Shown here: positions 10,331 through 24,700 of the stretch, one piece after another | How positions within the stretch are numbered: the stretch's first letter is position 1 | Layout of the letters: each line of letters begins with the position of its first letter | Origin: Diphasiastrum complanatum | Taxonomy: Eukaryota > Streptophyta > Lycopodiopsida > Lycopodiales > Lycopodiaceae | Direction: 5' to 3' | Length of the DNA: 64,000 nucleotides | Assembly (NCBI GenBank): GCA_029204225.1 | Contig: CM055102.1 | Coordinates: 49,224,522 to 49,288,521 of the forward strand | The notes under the pieces: model-generated | The model's input: the letters and a program-made list of their open reading frames with translations, nothing else | Database searches by the model: none | Told to the model about the DNA's origin: nothing | Translations under genes and position numbers: made by a program

Positions 10331-11020
10331 TGTGCAGTCCAGCGGCGGGGGGAGGGGGGGGAGTGGGGGGGGCTACTGTATCACGACCCTCGTCGATGAT
10401 ATCTCATGGAAGGTATGGGTCTATTTTCTGAGGCAAAAATCTGAAGCGTTCAAATACTTCAAATAGTGAAAAGCTTTGGTGGAAAACCACACAGAAAAGA
10501 GGCTGAAGACTCTCAGGTTAGATAAGGGTGGTGAGTACATTTCTGATGAGTTCAAAGATCTTTGCAATGCATGTGGGATAAAGAGACAGTTTGCTGCTCC
10601 ACATACACCGCAGTAGAACGGTATGGTTGAGCGAAAAAATAGGTCTATAGTCGAGTGTGCGAGGAGCATGCTCAAGGCAAAAAGGTTACCAAATTCTTTT
10701 TGGGCGGAAGCGGTAGCAACTGTTGTTTTTTTATTGAATAGAAGCCCAACCAAAGCGGTTGAAGGAATCACGCCTGAAGAAGCATATAGTGGCAACAAGT
10801 CCAAAGTGGGTAGCTTACGAGTATTTGGATGTACGGCATATGCACATATACCAAAGGACTTGCGGAAGAAATGTGATGCAAAATCCGTGAAGTGTATTTT
10901 CCTTGGGTATAGTGAAGGTGAAAAAGCCTATGTGCTATATAATCTCAAAAATGGGAAGAAGATCCTAAGTCGAGACGTCATCTTTGACGAAGAGCATTCA
11001 CCCAAGATACATGAGTAGGA
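10300..11020 (+). pseudogene. copia A integrase
   Basis: VHSDLC carries the first catalytic Asp. Guanine runs at 10342-10372 then replace the expected Gly-Pro segment and shift the frame. LVDDISWKVWVYFL follows in another frame. From 10623 a long frame gives MVERKNRSIVECARSM (the Glu of the DDE triad lies in VERKNR) and the C-terminal block LRVFGCTAYAHIPKD to SRDVIFDE. Stops at 10466-10468 (KYFK*), 10615 and 11018 break it. Confidence 0.7.
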
Positions 11021-11048
11021 GAAATATGGAACTACTGAGTTCCTACCC

Positions 11049-12858
11049 TTGATTGATTCTACGAATGAGGATCCTAGTCATGAGTCTTGTGAGCCTCAAG
11101 AACAAGTGCAACAACAGGAAACCGAACATGCTAGTTCGAAACCTCTATTTGGCCAAGTACCAGAGGGTGAAATTGGGGAGAAACAGACAGTACCATGGGA
11201 TACATGGTCACCATCCACGTCGCCTACCACTAGTAAAAAGCTACCTAGGTGGCATTGGAAAACAATCAAAGAGGGTTAAATGATGGAAGAAGGAGAGAAC
11301 AGTGAACAGTGTGTCAGAAAATCTCTTAGGTCTCATGAGAGACAAGAGACTAACTTTGTTCTTATATCCACAATTCTGGATGCAGCTGAGCCCCAATTCT
11401 TTCACGAAACAGTGAAGGAAAAGGTATGGCAACATGCCATGTAGGAAGAATATAACTCCATTGTCAAGAACGACACATGGGAGCTCACTTCATTACCAAA
11501 AGAGAAGCAACCAACATGTTACAAGTGGGTCTATAAGTTTCATGCCAATGGAACAGTGGACAAGTACAAGGCAAGGTTGGTGGCGAAAGGCTACGCCCAG
11601 CAGGAGGGGCTAGACTATGATGAGACATTCATACCTATTGCTAAGATTGCATCTATTGGGACCGTTTTGGCCTTAGCCTCATATTTTGATTGGGATGTCC
11701 ATCAAATGGATTTCAAGAGTGCCTTTCTTAATGCGCAACTACAGGAGGAGGTTTACGTGAACAACCACAAGGGTTTGAGATAATAGGCAAGGAGAATCTG
11801 GTTTGCAAGCTTAGAAAAGCCTTGTATGGGCTCAAACAGACACCACGGGCTTGGTATAGCCGAATTGACGAGTACTTTGCAAGACACGGGTTTGAGAAGA
11901 GTGAGTGATTGCAATCTATATGTCTTCAAGGATGGAGAAGACTTTGCTCTATGTGGATGATTTACTCATCACAAGAAGCAACAAGAAGCTTATTGCTTGT
12001 GTCAAGAAAAATCTTTTTAGTGAGTTTGAGATGAAAGATTTGGGTTTGCCAAACTATTGCCTAGGAGTTGAGGTTTGGAAAGAAAAGTGGTCTTTTTATC
12101 TCTCAGGCAAAGTATGCACATAAATTATTGAAGAAGTTTAATATGCAAGAAAGCAAACCAATTAGCACACCCATGGATGCAAGAAACAAGCCATCAAGAG
12201 ATGGTGGTCTAGCATTTGCAGATGAGACTCTCTATCGCCAATTGGTGGGCAACCTGATTTACCTTACTACCACCAGGCCAAATATTGCTTATGTGGTTGG
12301 GATCGTAAGTCAATTTATGAGTAAGCCTACCGAATCACATTGGAAGGCAGCCAAGCGGATCCTACGATACGTGAGAGGGACGATGACCTATGGGATTGAA
12401 TACACTGATGATAATGACCTTCAACTGGAGAGTTATTCAGAATCTGATTGAGCAGGTGATAGAGACGATCGAAGATCGACGACAGACTATTGCTTAAGCC
12501 TAGGTTCAGGGGCTATATCCTGGTGCATAAAAAAGCAATCTACTATTGCCCTATCATCTACCGAAGCCGAGTACAGGGCGACTACGAGGTCCGCTTGTAA
12601 AGCTATTTGGTTACGACGTTTACTTGAGGATATGCAGATTGCTCAAGTAAGATCTACATTGTTTCATTGTGATAACCAAAGTTGCATTCAGCTCGCGAGA
12701 AATCCAGTCTATCACGCACGGACGAAACACATAGAGGTGCACCAACACTTTATACGAGAGAAAGTGCACAGTGGAGAGATCAAGCTAATTTATTGCAACA
12801 TCAACGACCATATAGCTTATATCTTTACTAAACCACTTAGTAAAGATAAGTTTGAATA
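11049..12858 (+). pseudogene. copia A reverse transcriptase and RNase H
   Basis: RT begins with NSIVKNDTWELTSLPKEK and CYKWVYKFHANGTVDKYK, then DWDVHQMDFKSAFLNA (first catalytic Asp) and LLYVDDLLITRSN (YVDD). A frameshift near 11785, one near 12100 and stops at 11278 and 12451 break it. RNase H is readable from 12068 to 12858: [32 protein letters not shown] and [17 protein letters not shown], ending [10 protein letters not shown] just before the 3' LTR. Confidence 0.8.
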
Positions 12859-12910
12859 GTTCAAAAATATGTTGGGAGTTAGTCTGAATAAAATTGCCGT
12901 TAACGGGAGG

Positions 12911-13212
12911 TGTTGAAGAGTAATGCCTATTTCACCCCTTTAGCTTAGCACTAATTATGTTGTAAATTGTACATAACTCATGGGGCATGTTATTAATTAA
13001 ATACATGAGACCCCCCTTTTGTAAGTTAAATAAATTAGTGCAAGTGGGCCCACTTGGCCAAGTAGCCCACTCATATGGTGGACACCTAGACTTTCATGCA
13101 TGTATTTAAGGTGCTTGCCTCACAAGGGATTTGGAAGACCCACGCCCTCCTCTCTCTCTCTCTCTCTCTGTCTAGCAATTCATATTCTCTTCTAACTTTC
13201 AATGTTGTGACA
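12911..13212 (+). repeat. 3' LTR of copia A
   Basis: Begins TGTTGAAGAG directly after an AACGGGAGG polypurine tract and ends near GTTGTGACA. It contains a CT run at about 13149-13170. Confidence 0.75.
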
Positions 13213-14673
13213 TGCTTATGCAATTCTCCTTGTATGTGATGTTTTCCATAGCTAAGTTTCTCAAGCTTTCTTGGTTGATCTAGTATTGAAGTTAAGATAC
13301 TCCATAGCTAGGTCTTGCAATTCATCAAGTTCAAGATGCACATGATCTGGATAGAGAAGGATCTATAGGGGGTTGTTGAAGGCACCAAGGCCAGACCAGA
13401 ACTTCGCTCCATGAAGAAATGGAGAAACCCTGTAATAGATGGTTTATAACAGTTACATACATCAGCCTGAAACTTTTATCTCCAAATGCCATGGCGACAA
13501 ACTGCAACCAAACCACTTCCTCAGTAGTGGCTTAAACTGTGTGTAGACCTGAAGCTTGTATGTTAGTAGATTCATAAAGTTCTCCTTCTCATTGAAAAAA
13601 AGTATTTTGCAGAAAACTGGCTGTTTTCTTGTCTAGAGAAGACTGGTTTCTTGGAAGGCTGCCTAGCACAATATGATTATGCTTGTGGACTTGCCTTAAT
13701 AAATAGAGACCCCATGGATCCAACAAACAGGAAGCCAGTCCTAGAGATTTTTCTGACATTGTCTTTTAGCACATTCATATCGAAGGAGTCAAAAACCAGC
13801 TTTTGTTATAAGACTCTTAACAATGTCAAAGTGAACTAACCAAGCATACTACTTGTGTCCTAATCATATTCACAGATATATAGGTTGGAGAAATGTTTGG
13901 AATATAGGACATTCAAAATTTGTTTGTTGATCAAAAACCAGAACAAAAGTATGATGTCCTGCACAATGAAGTAAGCCTTAGCTGCACACAATACCATGCT
14001 TAGAGACAGCTTCAAAATAGCTCATTTTGAAGGTTTACACACTAGCTCTCAAAAATAGCAGCTAACCACCCAATTTACAAACTAGCTCCAAAGACATCCA
14101 ACCATCCCGTAGCTGGATTTAAAATACATATGGATTGGGCCTATTTACTGTTTTGAAGCGATTTCAGGTCACAAATGGTTAGGAGAAAAACACATGCAAT
14201 GTTTGCACCACATAGCTTTTCTTGAGTAAGAATCAATCGGACAGGCTCACAAGCTAGATTAGATTTGCAACTTGCATCATACTTAACCAAAACAGCAATA
14301 ACAAAGCTGCTAGAAACGTATAGCTGCCAGAAATCAGGCAAGAAAACGTACAATTGCTCTCCAATGTTGAACCTATGTTAATCTTATTGTGAGGAACAAG
14401 CTTATTCTTGTCACCACAACCGCTTCCATGATGGAGCCCCAAACTCTTAAGAGAGTCCTCAATTTGCTTAAAAGCTATAATACACATCTTGAGTTCACCC
14501 AAAAAACCTGACCCAAAACCTTGGAAATTCTTGGCAATGAATAGATACCTTTGCTCAACTGATACAATTACAACATTTTTTGTCATCCCATGTAAGCATC
14601 ATACCAGCAAAAATGGCTCTTTCCCATCACAATTTTTCATTTGATGTGAAAGACAGCCGTGCGTTTATTGTTC
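13213..14673. other. no gene seen; 3' flank of CRLK gene
   Basis: No coding region, RNA gene or repeat could be supported. The right end should contain the 3' UTR and polyadenylation region of the kinase gene read on the minus strand. Confidence 0.4.
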
Positions 14674-15790
14674 TTAACCTTTTGAATAGTCACTGTCATC
14701 AACCTCATCCACATCTGAAATGGGAGCCAGATCTTGCTTGTTGGTCTTGCTAGCAGGCCGCCTCCTGTTGATTCTTGAGAGGCTTTGCGCAACATCACGG
14801 ATTCGTGGACGTTTTGCTGGGATTTTCCTTACACACCGATTGGCAATAGAAGCCATTGCCCCCAGTTCTTCCTGATTGCATTTTCCATCAAGCCTAGGAT
14901 CTAAAAGAGCATCCCAACCATCTTTTCCTTCTGCATCCATTGACGCCTGTAAAAATAGGCACCATTTCCAGCCCTCTTAACAAACCTGACCAGAGTCTTT
15001 ACAGAAACAAGGTACAATACTTCAAACCAGGAACAAATCAAGGTCATTAAAGGCTTGAAAGAAGAGGGATCAGGAAAATGTGCGAAATATTTATTGCAGC
15101 ATGTGCTATTTTAGATATTACTTGTGTATGCCTTGTTTAAAACTTGTAACATAAGTTATTCTCAAATGTGGAATAGTCATACAAATAGCTTAAAGAAGCT
15201 TGTGATTGTCGCTACTTTGGTTATAATGAGGACACAACTCCTATGCATAGCCTATAGGTGCTGATTTGTTTTGCAGTACAAGGATTGTTTTGCACCTGGT
15301 ACTACCCACATATACTTACAATACAATAGCATGAGAAAGCTATAGTACTTCCTTCTTTAGTGTGTAGCAACCTTTCCTGAATACATCAAATACTGGGTAC
15401 AGAGCACATTATATGCAAAGGCTTCTATGATAAATTCAAAACTATACACCATTACAACTGCATGGAATGTCAGTAAAATAGAACCAGTAGATGGACATTC
15501 TGAAAGATTTTAACTATTGCAAGATGAGTACCAGATGAACATAATCCATGAGACCTTGTTGTGCGTTTCTTCCCGTAATCAGCTCAAACAACAAGATACC
15601 AAAGCTGTAGACATCACTTTTTTCAGTATATGTATTCGTGGCGATATACTCAGGATCAACATAACCGTATGTACCTTTCACGCCCGACACCAGATAACCA
15701 ACACTCACCTCCTTAGACAAACCAAAATCTGCAACCTGCACATCGAAACAGGCAGCCTGTGTGACATATCCTTGGTAAACATGCAAGCGC

Positions 15791-15845
<55 letters not shown>

Positions 15846-17795
15846 CGTCTTAGTTGAGAGCGTCTTGCAGATCTATATACTTCTTTCTCCGCATGGGCAT
15901 TTGCACTTATTGTATCAACTCTCATACTTACTTATTATGAGAGCAGAGGAGAGAGATCTATCTACTAGTTAGATTAATATCTAGTAGATGTTTGTTTGAA
16001 TGGAGACATTTATCTGCTCCTTTTAGTGTTTCTCACACTTGAGATGTACTTATTTGGTCTTATATACCTTTTGGAATTTAAAAGACATTAATGAAGCTTT
16101 CTTTCTTTCTTTTTCTCTCTCTCTCTCTCATATTTAGTATTGAGCATACGATTTCATTCAAAAGTTCCGATCAAGTCCTTTCACCACCCATGTTACAACG
16201 TGCCAACATCCAAAGGCAGGGCCTAAAAATGATAGTTGTAGCTTATTAGGCGGCTCTGTTTCACGTGATAGTAATCTGAAGCTTGAGCACACACTTGCGA
16301 GTAGATAAAAACACCTGAGCCCTTACCATTCCATCCAAAGCACAAACTCAGATATAGCAACTGATGTGGCAGCAGGTCTCTAATCGTGTTGTCTGTTTGA
16401 GACACTGACTGAGCCCAATATGTGTATATTGGAATAAATTTAAGGAAGCAGAAATGAAGAGGCCCTTCAAGCCTTGAATAGGCAGGCTTCCAGCAGAGGC
16501 TATTTTCATTTTGTGATAAAGAGGGCCTTGAGGTGAACTTTGTATAGAAGCAAGGCAAGAGTAATTAAAATTTCTATTTTTACAGGCTAATGCAAATCTT
16601 TGTGGGTGAACCTCTTGGACGCTATTTCATTCTATGAATGATTTCCATCCCACATCAACAGTATTGCCACAGGGGTTGCCTCATTAGTCACTCTAGAGCA
16701 CCAAGAATTTTGAGAGGTATAAAAGCACTAAAGCCTACAGGGAGGAGCATGCATTCTTAGAAGCTCATTACATGGACAGTCATCAAAATGTTATATTATT
16801 GGATCTTTTGACATGCCGGCTACCTGCAGAATAACCAAATAATAACTTCAGTGCGCTAGCCCTAAATTTTGACTCTTTAAGACACAAACGTGGCAAACTT
16901 TTGAAGCTTTTCCACCAACTAAATTCACTATCAATGCACTTCTTGAACAGGTTAGGCTGACAAAAGCTTGTAATACAAATAAGCTAGCCAACATTCACCC
17001 TTGATCCCCAGACCCTAACGTGTTCAATGGTTGATACCAATCTCATCAGGGGATTTAGGATTTCACTGCAAGTAAAAATATGTAACACTTCTCAAACAGA
17101 ACAGGATAGGAAGAGTGTGATCTGCTTATAATTGGAGAAATACTCAAAACTGGACCGAGTTCCATTTCCAAATGTATGTTGAGGAAATTCAAGGCTTTAT
17201 CTGAACAAATGACTGAAATTTTCCTTCCGTATTCAGTGATACATAATAAGGTAACTTTCCATTAAGCAATCTACATGGCATCCGGAACTATAGTACTGGT
17301 AGATTGCATCCAGAACTATAGTACTGCAATACGTTTTCAATAAAGGAAAATCAACTCACTCTTCGAAGCCAAAAGCATTATAGCACAATACAAGTAAACT
17401 GTGCTTGATCAAACATTCATGCACTAACTGGACCTTTGTTGTAGCTTTTTAGAACTCCGAACATTAGCAGCCACTAAGCAGAGGCCAATTGATCAGCTCA
17501 AAACAAACCCTTGAGGACTAGCAGGATAGTATCAGCAAGTCAACAGTTCATAGTGCCTGTTGTGTTGAATATTTAAAAAGTATGCTACAATGTTTTGAAC
17601 ATTAGCCCACATTTGATTGGTAGCAGATTCTTAATAGCATCGTAGACATGGAGTAGGGCATGTGCCTGCTGCCATCAAAACTTGCAAAATGGATATTTCA
17701 ACGACCATAAACATTTGACAATGAACACAACAGCTTAAATTGGCCCAAATTTTAAGAATATATGATTTAGGCACGCTACAAGATAGATTTTTTTG

Positions 17796-17865
<70 letters not shown>

Positions 17866-18692
17866 TAAGATAACAGCCCTAATTTTGAACCACAAAACCA
17901 TAGTCTTTTCAGCAAGTTCACATCCTATACAAAAGCATATGAAAGAGAACTAACCCTGGCAGTCATTGATTCGTCAAGCAGAATATTTGCAGACTTGATG
18001 TCTCGATGAATGACTGGTGGAATTGCCTGGACCCAAGTTACAGAATAGAGAGTCACTTCTTAAACTCCAAATTTCTCAAATAGTACTTATTATCTCCAGA
18101 TTCCTATCTGCTGGCTATTCCTCTTTATCTCGCCTATGACCAGTGACTATTTCTGGGCTATGCTTGAAATTGAAAAACGAAAAAGAGATGTGAAGAATTC
18201 ACAAAACATCAATATATATGTTACTGACTTACAGCTACAGACTTGAAGCATCAAAGACTAAAAGATAAAGTTTCAGCATACTCCATCATGTAGATACTCT
18301 ATTCCCCTTGATATATCCTGAGCTATGCGAACTCTTAACTCCCATTCTAGAGGTTCCTTCTGCTGAGCTGTCATGAAAGTGCAAGGATCATGATTGTCAA
18401 TTAAACTCTGTTAGCCAAAAGCATCTCTTCAAGTAGTTGCTACCTCTTAGATCCACAATAATCACAATCTCACAATATCAAAAACTTCATATGGGTTCAA
18501 TATAAGAATAAAACATTCTAGTTCAATCTTGGGCATCCATATGGGATGATTTTCTTTCAGCTGACTGGAAATTTAATATATCTCCTTCTCTGTATTCACT
18601 ATTCAGGACACTTACCAAAGTTCTCCGAAGTTGAAAAAAGGCTAGAATTCAATGTTCCCCTAACACTTTCAGCAGTCGTCTTTCTTGCTATT

Positions 18693-18730
<38 letters not shown>

Positions 18731-21700
18731 GAACAGAATATAATGTTTTAAAGTTCACTGAGACCAACATTCAATGCAAGTGATTTATAAAAAATAAAAA
18801 CATCCAAAGTCAATATTCAATCCAAACAAAAAAGTTAACTAAGCAACAGCAACAGCAACATTTACACTATGCAACTAGAAGATCTTCAAAAATAAATTTC
18901 ATCATTTGTGAACTTCAATCACTGTTAGGGCAATTTCCCAAGATCATATTAATTCTTTGGATTTGCTAATGCTATAGAAGATCAAGAGACTTAGCATGAT
19001 AAAATCATAGCAAGCGCAAAAAGTACAAGTCTAAATAAGAGTGGCTAGATCGAATTTCATATGAGATTGGCATCACTAAGATTTTTCTGAGTCTCAAGAC
19101 ATCATATATATTGATGATTGATGTATAAATCGAAGTTGAAAATAATGGTGCCTCTGAGGGTATGAAATATAGCTAACAACTCTGTTTTGTGAGTAGAATA
19201 CCAATTTTCATAAGAACATAATCGATGAAACTCATAAGCAATAACACCAAGCGAAGGAGGCAAAGAAACTCCCTAAAAAGGCACAATTTATGTGATACTT
19301 GTATACTTGGCAATGGTTATCTCAAATAGTTTCTATTTGCAAGCACAATGGCCAACTAATCACCTTGATAGTGGAAGTTCTTTATTATAACCTTGGTAGA
19401 TATTTCCCTTAAACATTGTTAATGAAAGTGCCAAAGTATTCACCATTTTGCTACTCGAAGTCTAGTAACTCAGTAGAATAGAGATACTGTATCACTCGGT
19501 AGACTTCTTAGCTTAGGGGTCTTCTTCATTGATTCTAAAGCGGAAACCTCATAAGTGAATAAATCATTCATATATCAGCTTATGTCTAAAATAATACCCG
19601 ACATAACTAAGGAGACATCTGACATGCAATCTTCAACCCTTCAGAATTTAGTCACAAACTCTTAGACCATCAACTTCATAACACTTAGCATGGACCAAAT
19701 GCTACAACATCCCTACTCCCATCCTTAGTGCCCTAGAGTAGGTGCAGGTCAAAAATAGATATATTGAACAATAAGAAAAGCAATAAAAACTAATCTTCAA
19801 GGAGAAAAGTAGTAGAAAATAACTTTATCTTGGCAATCTACTGATAGATATTATTCATCATTGAATAGCATCAAAATCATAAAAGCTAGATCTACAACAT
19901 GTAATATATATGAGCATACCATATAGAAGGTCAGCTAAACTTCCATTTCTCATGAAGTCATACACTAGCATGCGATGGCCTCGTTCCGCACAATATCCCC
20001 TCAAATTTACCAAATTCCTATGATGCAACCTTCCTAGAAGCATCACCTGCCATGCAAGGAAATCATCATCCATTAAAACAATGATCGATAAAGATAAAAT
20101 GCAAACAATAACTAAGAATCTCCAACATTTAATGTGATGAGCGTTTCTAATTGTTTTGAAACCTAAATACGTGATGATGAAGAATATTCCTAACAAGGCC
20201 TAACAAAGGTCTCTTGCTTGAAGGAAGTCACCCTATTACAATAGGTAAACAAGCAAACCAACAATCTACGAAGTCAAAGACTGTGTGGCTGCAAGTCAAC
20301 TAGACATGACTCTTGATCAATAATGTAGAGAGACTGGTAACAAAGTTTAAACTTAATCAAACTGCTACCATCTAGGGTAAACTTAATGCATCACGATGAC
20401 ATGTAACCCACCTTCTATGAAAGCTATGAGAATGAAAATTTTCTTACGATATCTTTTTACAACAGCAGCATGACTTAATTGTAAAACAAATCAAAGTGCC
20501 TTACCTAATGGCTGATGAATATCTGTCAAGGATGTGCTATGGCCATGGTAGGACAAGAAACGTGCTCAAAATCAAGTGTCGACAACAAGATTTTCAAAAC
20601 ATGTACATGGCCAGTCACAGTTCTGGATAAGGCAAATTCTTGATTAGAAATATATTCTAAATTGTGATTGATTGAGAGATGAACCAAGATTCTGATTTGA
20701 ATAAGAAAAAGGTCAATTCAAATTCAATTGGACATGATAGACTATGTTTATTTGTTGACTCAAATGGACCTCAAGCCATTGTTTGTTCGCATTTTGGTGC
20801 ACAAGATGGTGCGCTACGAGAGGGAGGGAAGAGAGGAGGAGAGGAAGGCTGGGGAGGAACGAAAGGAGAAGCAGAAGAAGAAGAAAACATTGTAGTATAG
20901 ACTTTGTAGCTAGCACATCGCAGATTGCAATTGCTGGCTGGACTTTCTAGCCCAACAGTTAACGGATTGCGATTGTAGTGGATAGTAGTGAGTAATTATC
21001 ACTTACTAATAGTGTCATAGTTCGTGTATGTATAGATTGTTTGCAAACGTTTTAGACTATTTTTATGTTTTTGCACCTTTTAAAGAGAGAAGTCCCTGAT
21101 ATGAATTGTAAAATAAGTCCCTCTAATAGTATTAGAGAAAATTTTATGCATTAATAAGATCTACATCTCTAAACCTACAGACTATAAAGAGATTACAAAC
21201 AACTTGAGAGATATAAGAAATAGGTACTATATATATATGAAGATAGATCACCACATATTACATATGAATATAAAAAACAACTCCAAAGGGAAATTGGTGT
21301 CCATTATTTCGAAGGTTTCTTCCAAGATCCCCTACTTACTTCCAGCCACCATTGCACGTCCGGAACAAAACGCATTCCAGATCACATTCAGGAAATTTTA
21401 GTTCAGCTTCTTTGGAACGTGGATAAAAATGAAACAAAAGAATTTGTTTTTTTTCAAAAAAAATCAGATTTTGAGTGTTTTTTTGTCCTCACAATGTACG
21501 TTCTTTTAGTTAGTCTGAAATGTTTTTTAGGTTTTTTTGAAAAGTTATTAGATGTTTTTTTTTTTTTAACAAAAAGCAAAAGTTTAAATTAAGTGGCGGA
21601 ACATGTTCCACTATATCTATAAAGTTCCAGCATCTTGAGTTGCTTTTTCTCTCATTTTTTGCTTCATTTAGATCCACAAAAATTAGATCTACTCCTAAGG

Positions 21701-24700
21701 ATTGATGTTGCACCATCTCATTGAATATTTTCTTGTTTTTCGAAGGTGCAACTTTGAATTTAACGTAGAGGAATAAGACCAACCCAGTTGGCAAAGGTTG
21801 GTTCAGATTGCAGCAATTGATCTCTATGCTTGGTTTCTTCACTTTATTATTATTACCAAACTTCTCCCAAACCATATTTGAGAATAATTAGATTATTGTC
21901 CTACAAGTCTCACATTTCTTCTTTGATTCTTTGAGACAGGTTTTTGAATCTGAGTAAATTAGAGGATAGCAGAACATTTTGCCATTCGCCATTTCATATA
22001 TCACACGCACGCACGCACGCACAAAATAGGATTCAATAGGCTTTTTTATTAAGAAAGAAATGGTTCGTACATAAAAATAATTGAAACATGTACCCCTGAA
22101 ATTATGATACACACATGTATTAGTAGGTACTAAACTTGTGTATGTGTGACAACTTGAGTTACAAGACTGCGAGCTTGAAATACAATCTCAGAACATATTT
22201 ATGTACTTCTAATTACATAGCGATCAATCAATCACGGTTTGAAGTTCATTGTTAGCGCATATACAGATTCTCAAAGCTAAACATTTTCCCAAACATGTTT
22301 TCTTCTACAAACAAAGTTCAACTACATGCCAACATTCTAAATCAAAAGGTTGAGAAATTTGGATATTCTTCAAAGCATGTGTTTCGTATGCATTTTCAAA
22401 CATTGCACAGCACGAGTACAACTCAAGATGCCCCCATATGCCTGTTCATCATAAGCAAGGCCCTAAACTTGACATGTCCTTCACCCTAATTCACGTAGCA
22501 AAGGGTGAATAAAATTTATCTATTTGGGACTGCAAAAGAACAAACATTAAGAAAATCTTCCCGCTTAGGAGAAAGTAACGCAAAAGAAAACGCCCAAGCA
22601 GCTTCCTATCATAGTTCAGTAGTCTACAAATAAGTATATATAGGATGTTGCTTCATACACTTTGTGTACGAAATGTTGGGAATTATTCCACCTTCCATAG
22701 GAAAAATTACTTTTTATTTCTTTTACATTAAAGAAATAAAAAATAGATAAACTTTTTTTTATTCCGAACTCATAAGGTTGGTCCTGCAAGAATGTTATTC
22801 TAACATCTCTATTCTAGTTGATGTCTAGGCCATGTTGAGATTACTGTTGCTAGAAAGCTATTTTGATGTGGGACCAACTCGGATTTAGACTCTGGAACAC
22901 TCCTAGATTGCTTGTCTGTAGCCTAAACATAAAGCCTCAATAATGCTAGAACGGCTACAGCTGCAGCTTATGCAGTGTGTCAGGCATAAGAAAGGTCCTA
23001 TCAGAATGTGTGTTCCACTTTCTATGCACAGAATAGAATGTACACCCTACCAATGTATGGGATGCGTTTTCCCATGTTCCAACAAAACATTATGCTTTTT
23101 ACTATTTTCAAATTAAGAAAAAATTTATGATTTAATTTTTTTCGGTTCCATCTCTTACACTCAAACAGGGCTTGGCCACATACACTATATCACCTGCGTG
23201 GATTTTTCCATATATTAGTTCAAAGTTCAAACTATGTAGAAGTTGCTAAAATTCCAGTTTTGTAATGAGATCTATATTTTTCAGATTCGATAGTGTTTAT
23301 GATATGTTCAGAACATCTATGATGAGGATGCCTGCAATATTCAGTTATTTACAATATATGTCAAGGACAATGCATCTCTAGCAATCCTCTCATGACATCA
23401 CGCATTAAATGATTAAACCGAAGTTCCAGGTGCTGTGGTATGGCACCTGGTAAGGCACGGGTGCCGTGGGTGCCGTACAGGTGCCGTGGAAGTTCCACGG
23501 AACCTTTCTTTTTTTAAAGTCATTTTTAGTGGTACGGGGCACCTGTGCCGCGGGCAAAGTTCCAAGTGCCGTACCACGGCACCTGGTACGGCAGGGGTTC
23601 CGTAGGTGCCGTACAGGTGCCATACCAAAAAAAAAAACCAGGTGCCATACCAGGTGCACATACCACAGCACATACCAAAAAAAACCAGGCGCCAAACCAG
23701 GTGCACATACCAAAAAAAAAAACCACATGCCATACCACGGCACGTGTGCCGTGGTACGGCACCTGGACCGCACGGCATGGGTACCGTGGGGTACTTTGGC
23801 CGTGAGGTACTTTGGATTAAACTATAACAAAGAAGATGACTTTTGAAATTAATGATTACAATTGTCGAATGATTCTACTTGAAACCAAATCATTCATATT
23901 ATCCTGGAAAAATTGTCCATCTATCTACACAAGGTCTCTTTACTCTAGAGTATTCACTTGAGATGCTATTAACAGGTGGAACACAGTAATTATAACATCA
24001 AATGAACTAAGACGAACAAAAAAAATCTAAGAACTGCACAACAGGAAACAAAGTATTGCATTGTACCTCCGTCTCAAACTCCTTCTCTCCCTGCTTGGAA
24101 TTCACAGCAAGAGCCTTCACTGCCAGAACAACCCCTGATGGTTGTATTGCTTTGTATACAGGTCCAAATGCTCCTTGACCCAGTATGGCTGTGAAATTAC
24201 TGGTCGCTTTTTGCAACTCTCTGAAATATAAAGTAAACTCAAGTTCATAACAAATGAGATGCCAATCCTACAATCTCTGAGTGATCAAACAATGCACGTT
24301 CACTGACAATATCAAAATCTAAACCACTGGTCACAAATGCATTTGTTGTTGTATTGGATGCACGGCTAGCTTTGAATGGTTTTCAACACAGGCCATCATA
24401 CCACAGCCTTATCTTGCAAGTGCATAAAAATAATTAAAGTTTCCTTAAAGGAAGAGCATACTTGTAAGAGAACTTGGTAATTCCAGAGGACACACTATGA
24501 AAATGGTTTTCACCGCCTCCTAGCCATAGAGGACGTTTACTGCTCTCTTTTGGATGAGCAGGTGCATTTGGACCATTTATAGAATCCGAGAGCATTACAC
24601 TAGAATCGACACCATTGACACGAATGGGGAGAACCATTCCTCTTGAATCACTTGTTTCTCGTGAAATCCGCTTTTTATGTGCTCTAGCACAGGCAACTAA

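Larger units (their letters stand above)
9461..13212 (+). mobile_element. Ty1/copia element A, gag deleted
   Basis: Two direct repeats starting TGTTGAAGAGTAATGC flank pol remnants in the order protease tail, integrase, reverse transcriptase, RNase H, which defines copia rather than gypsy. There is no gag, no protease DSGA site, no recognisable PBS after the left LTR and no convincing target-site duplication (AGTTC against TGCTT), so the left side has been rearranged. Confidence 0.8.
20047..24066 (-). other. large intron 2 of the kinase gene
   Basis: The intron is 4,020 bp with a GTACAA donor and a GGCAG acceptor. It contains a purine-rich stretch at 20817-20886, an ACGC microsatellite and the GC-rich palindromic repeat at 23416-23816. 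No gene or classifiable transposon was seen in the rest. Confidence 0.6.

Noticed and set aside
9461-13212. Target-site duplication for copia A
   Set aside because: Flanking 5-mers do not match and no PBS follows the left LTR, so the ends were not called as a clean insertion.
15517-15972. 151-codon + frame over kinase exon 6
   Set aside because: It is antisense to a confirmed kinase exon and includes a Ser-Leu run encoded by the CT microsatellite.
23405-23846. Four overlapping open frames of 70-126 codons on both strands
   Set aside because: They are products of the palindromic GC-rich repeat, with Trp/Phe/Gly/Thr-rich nonsense on one strand mirrored on the other.
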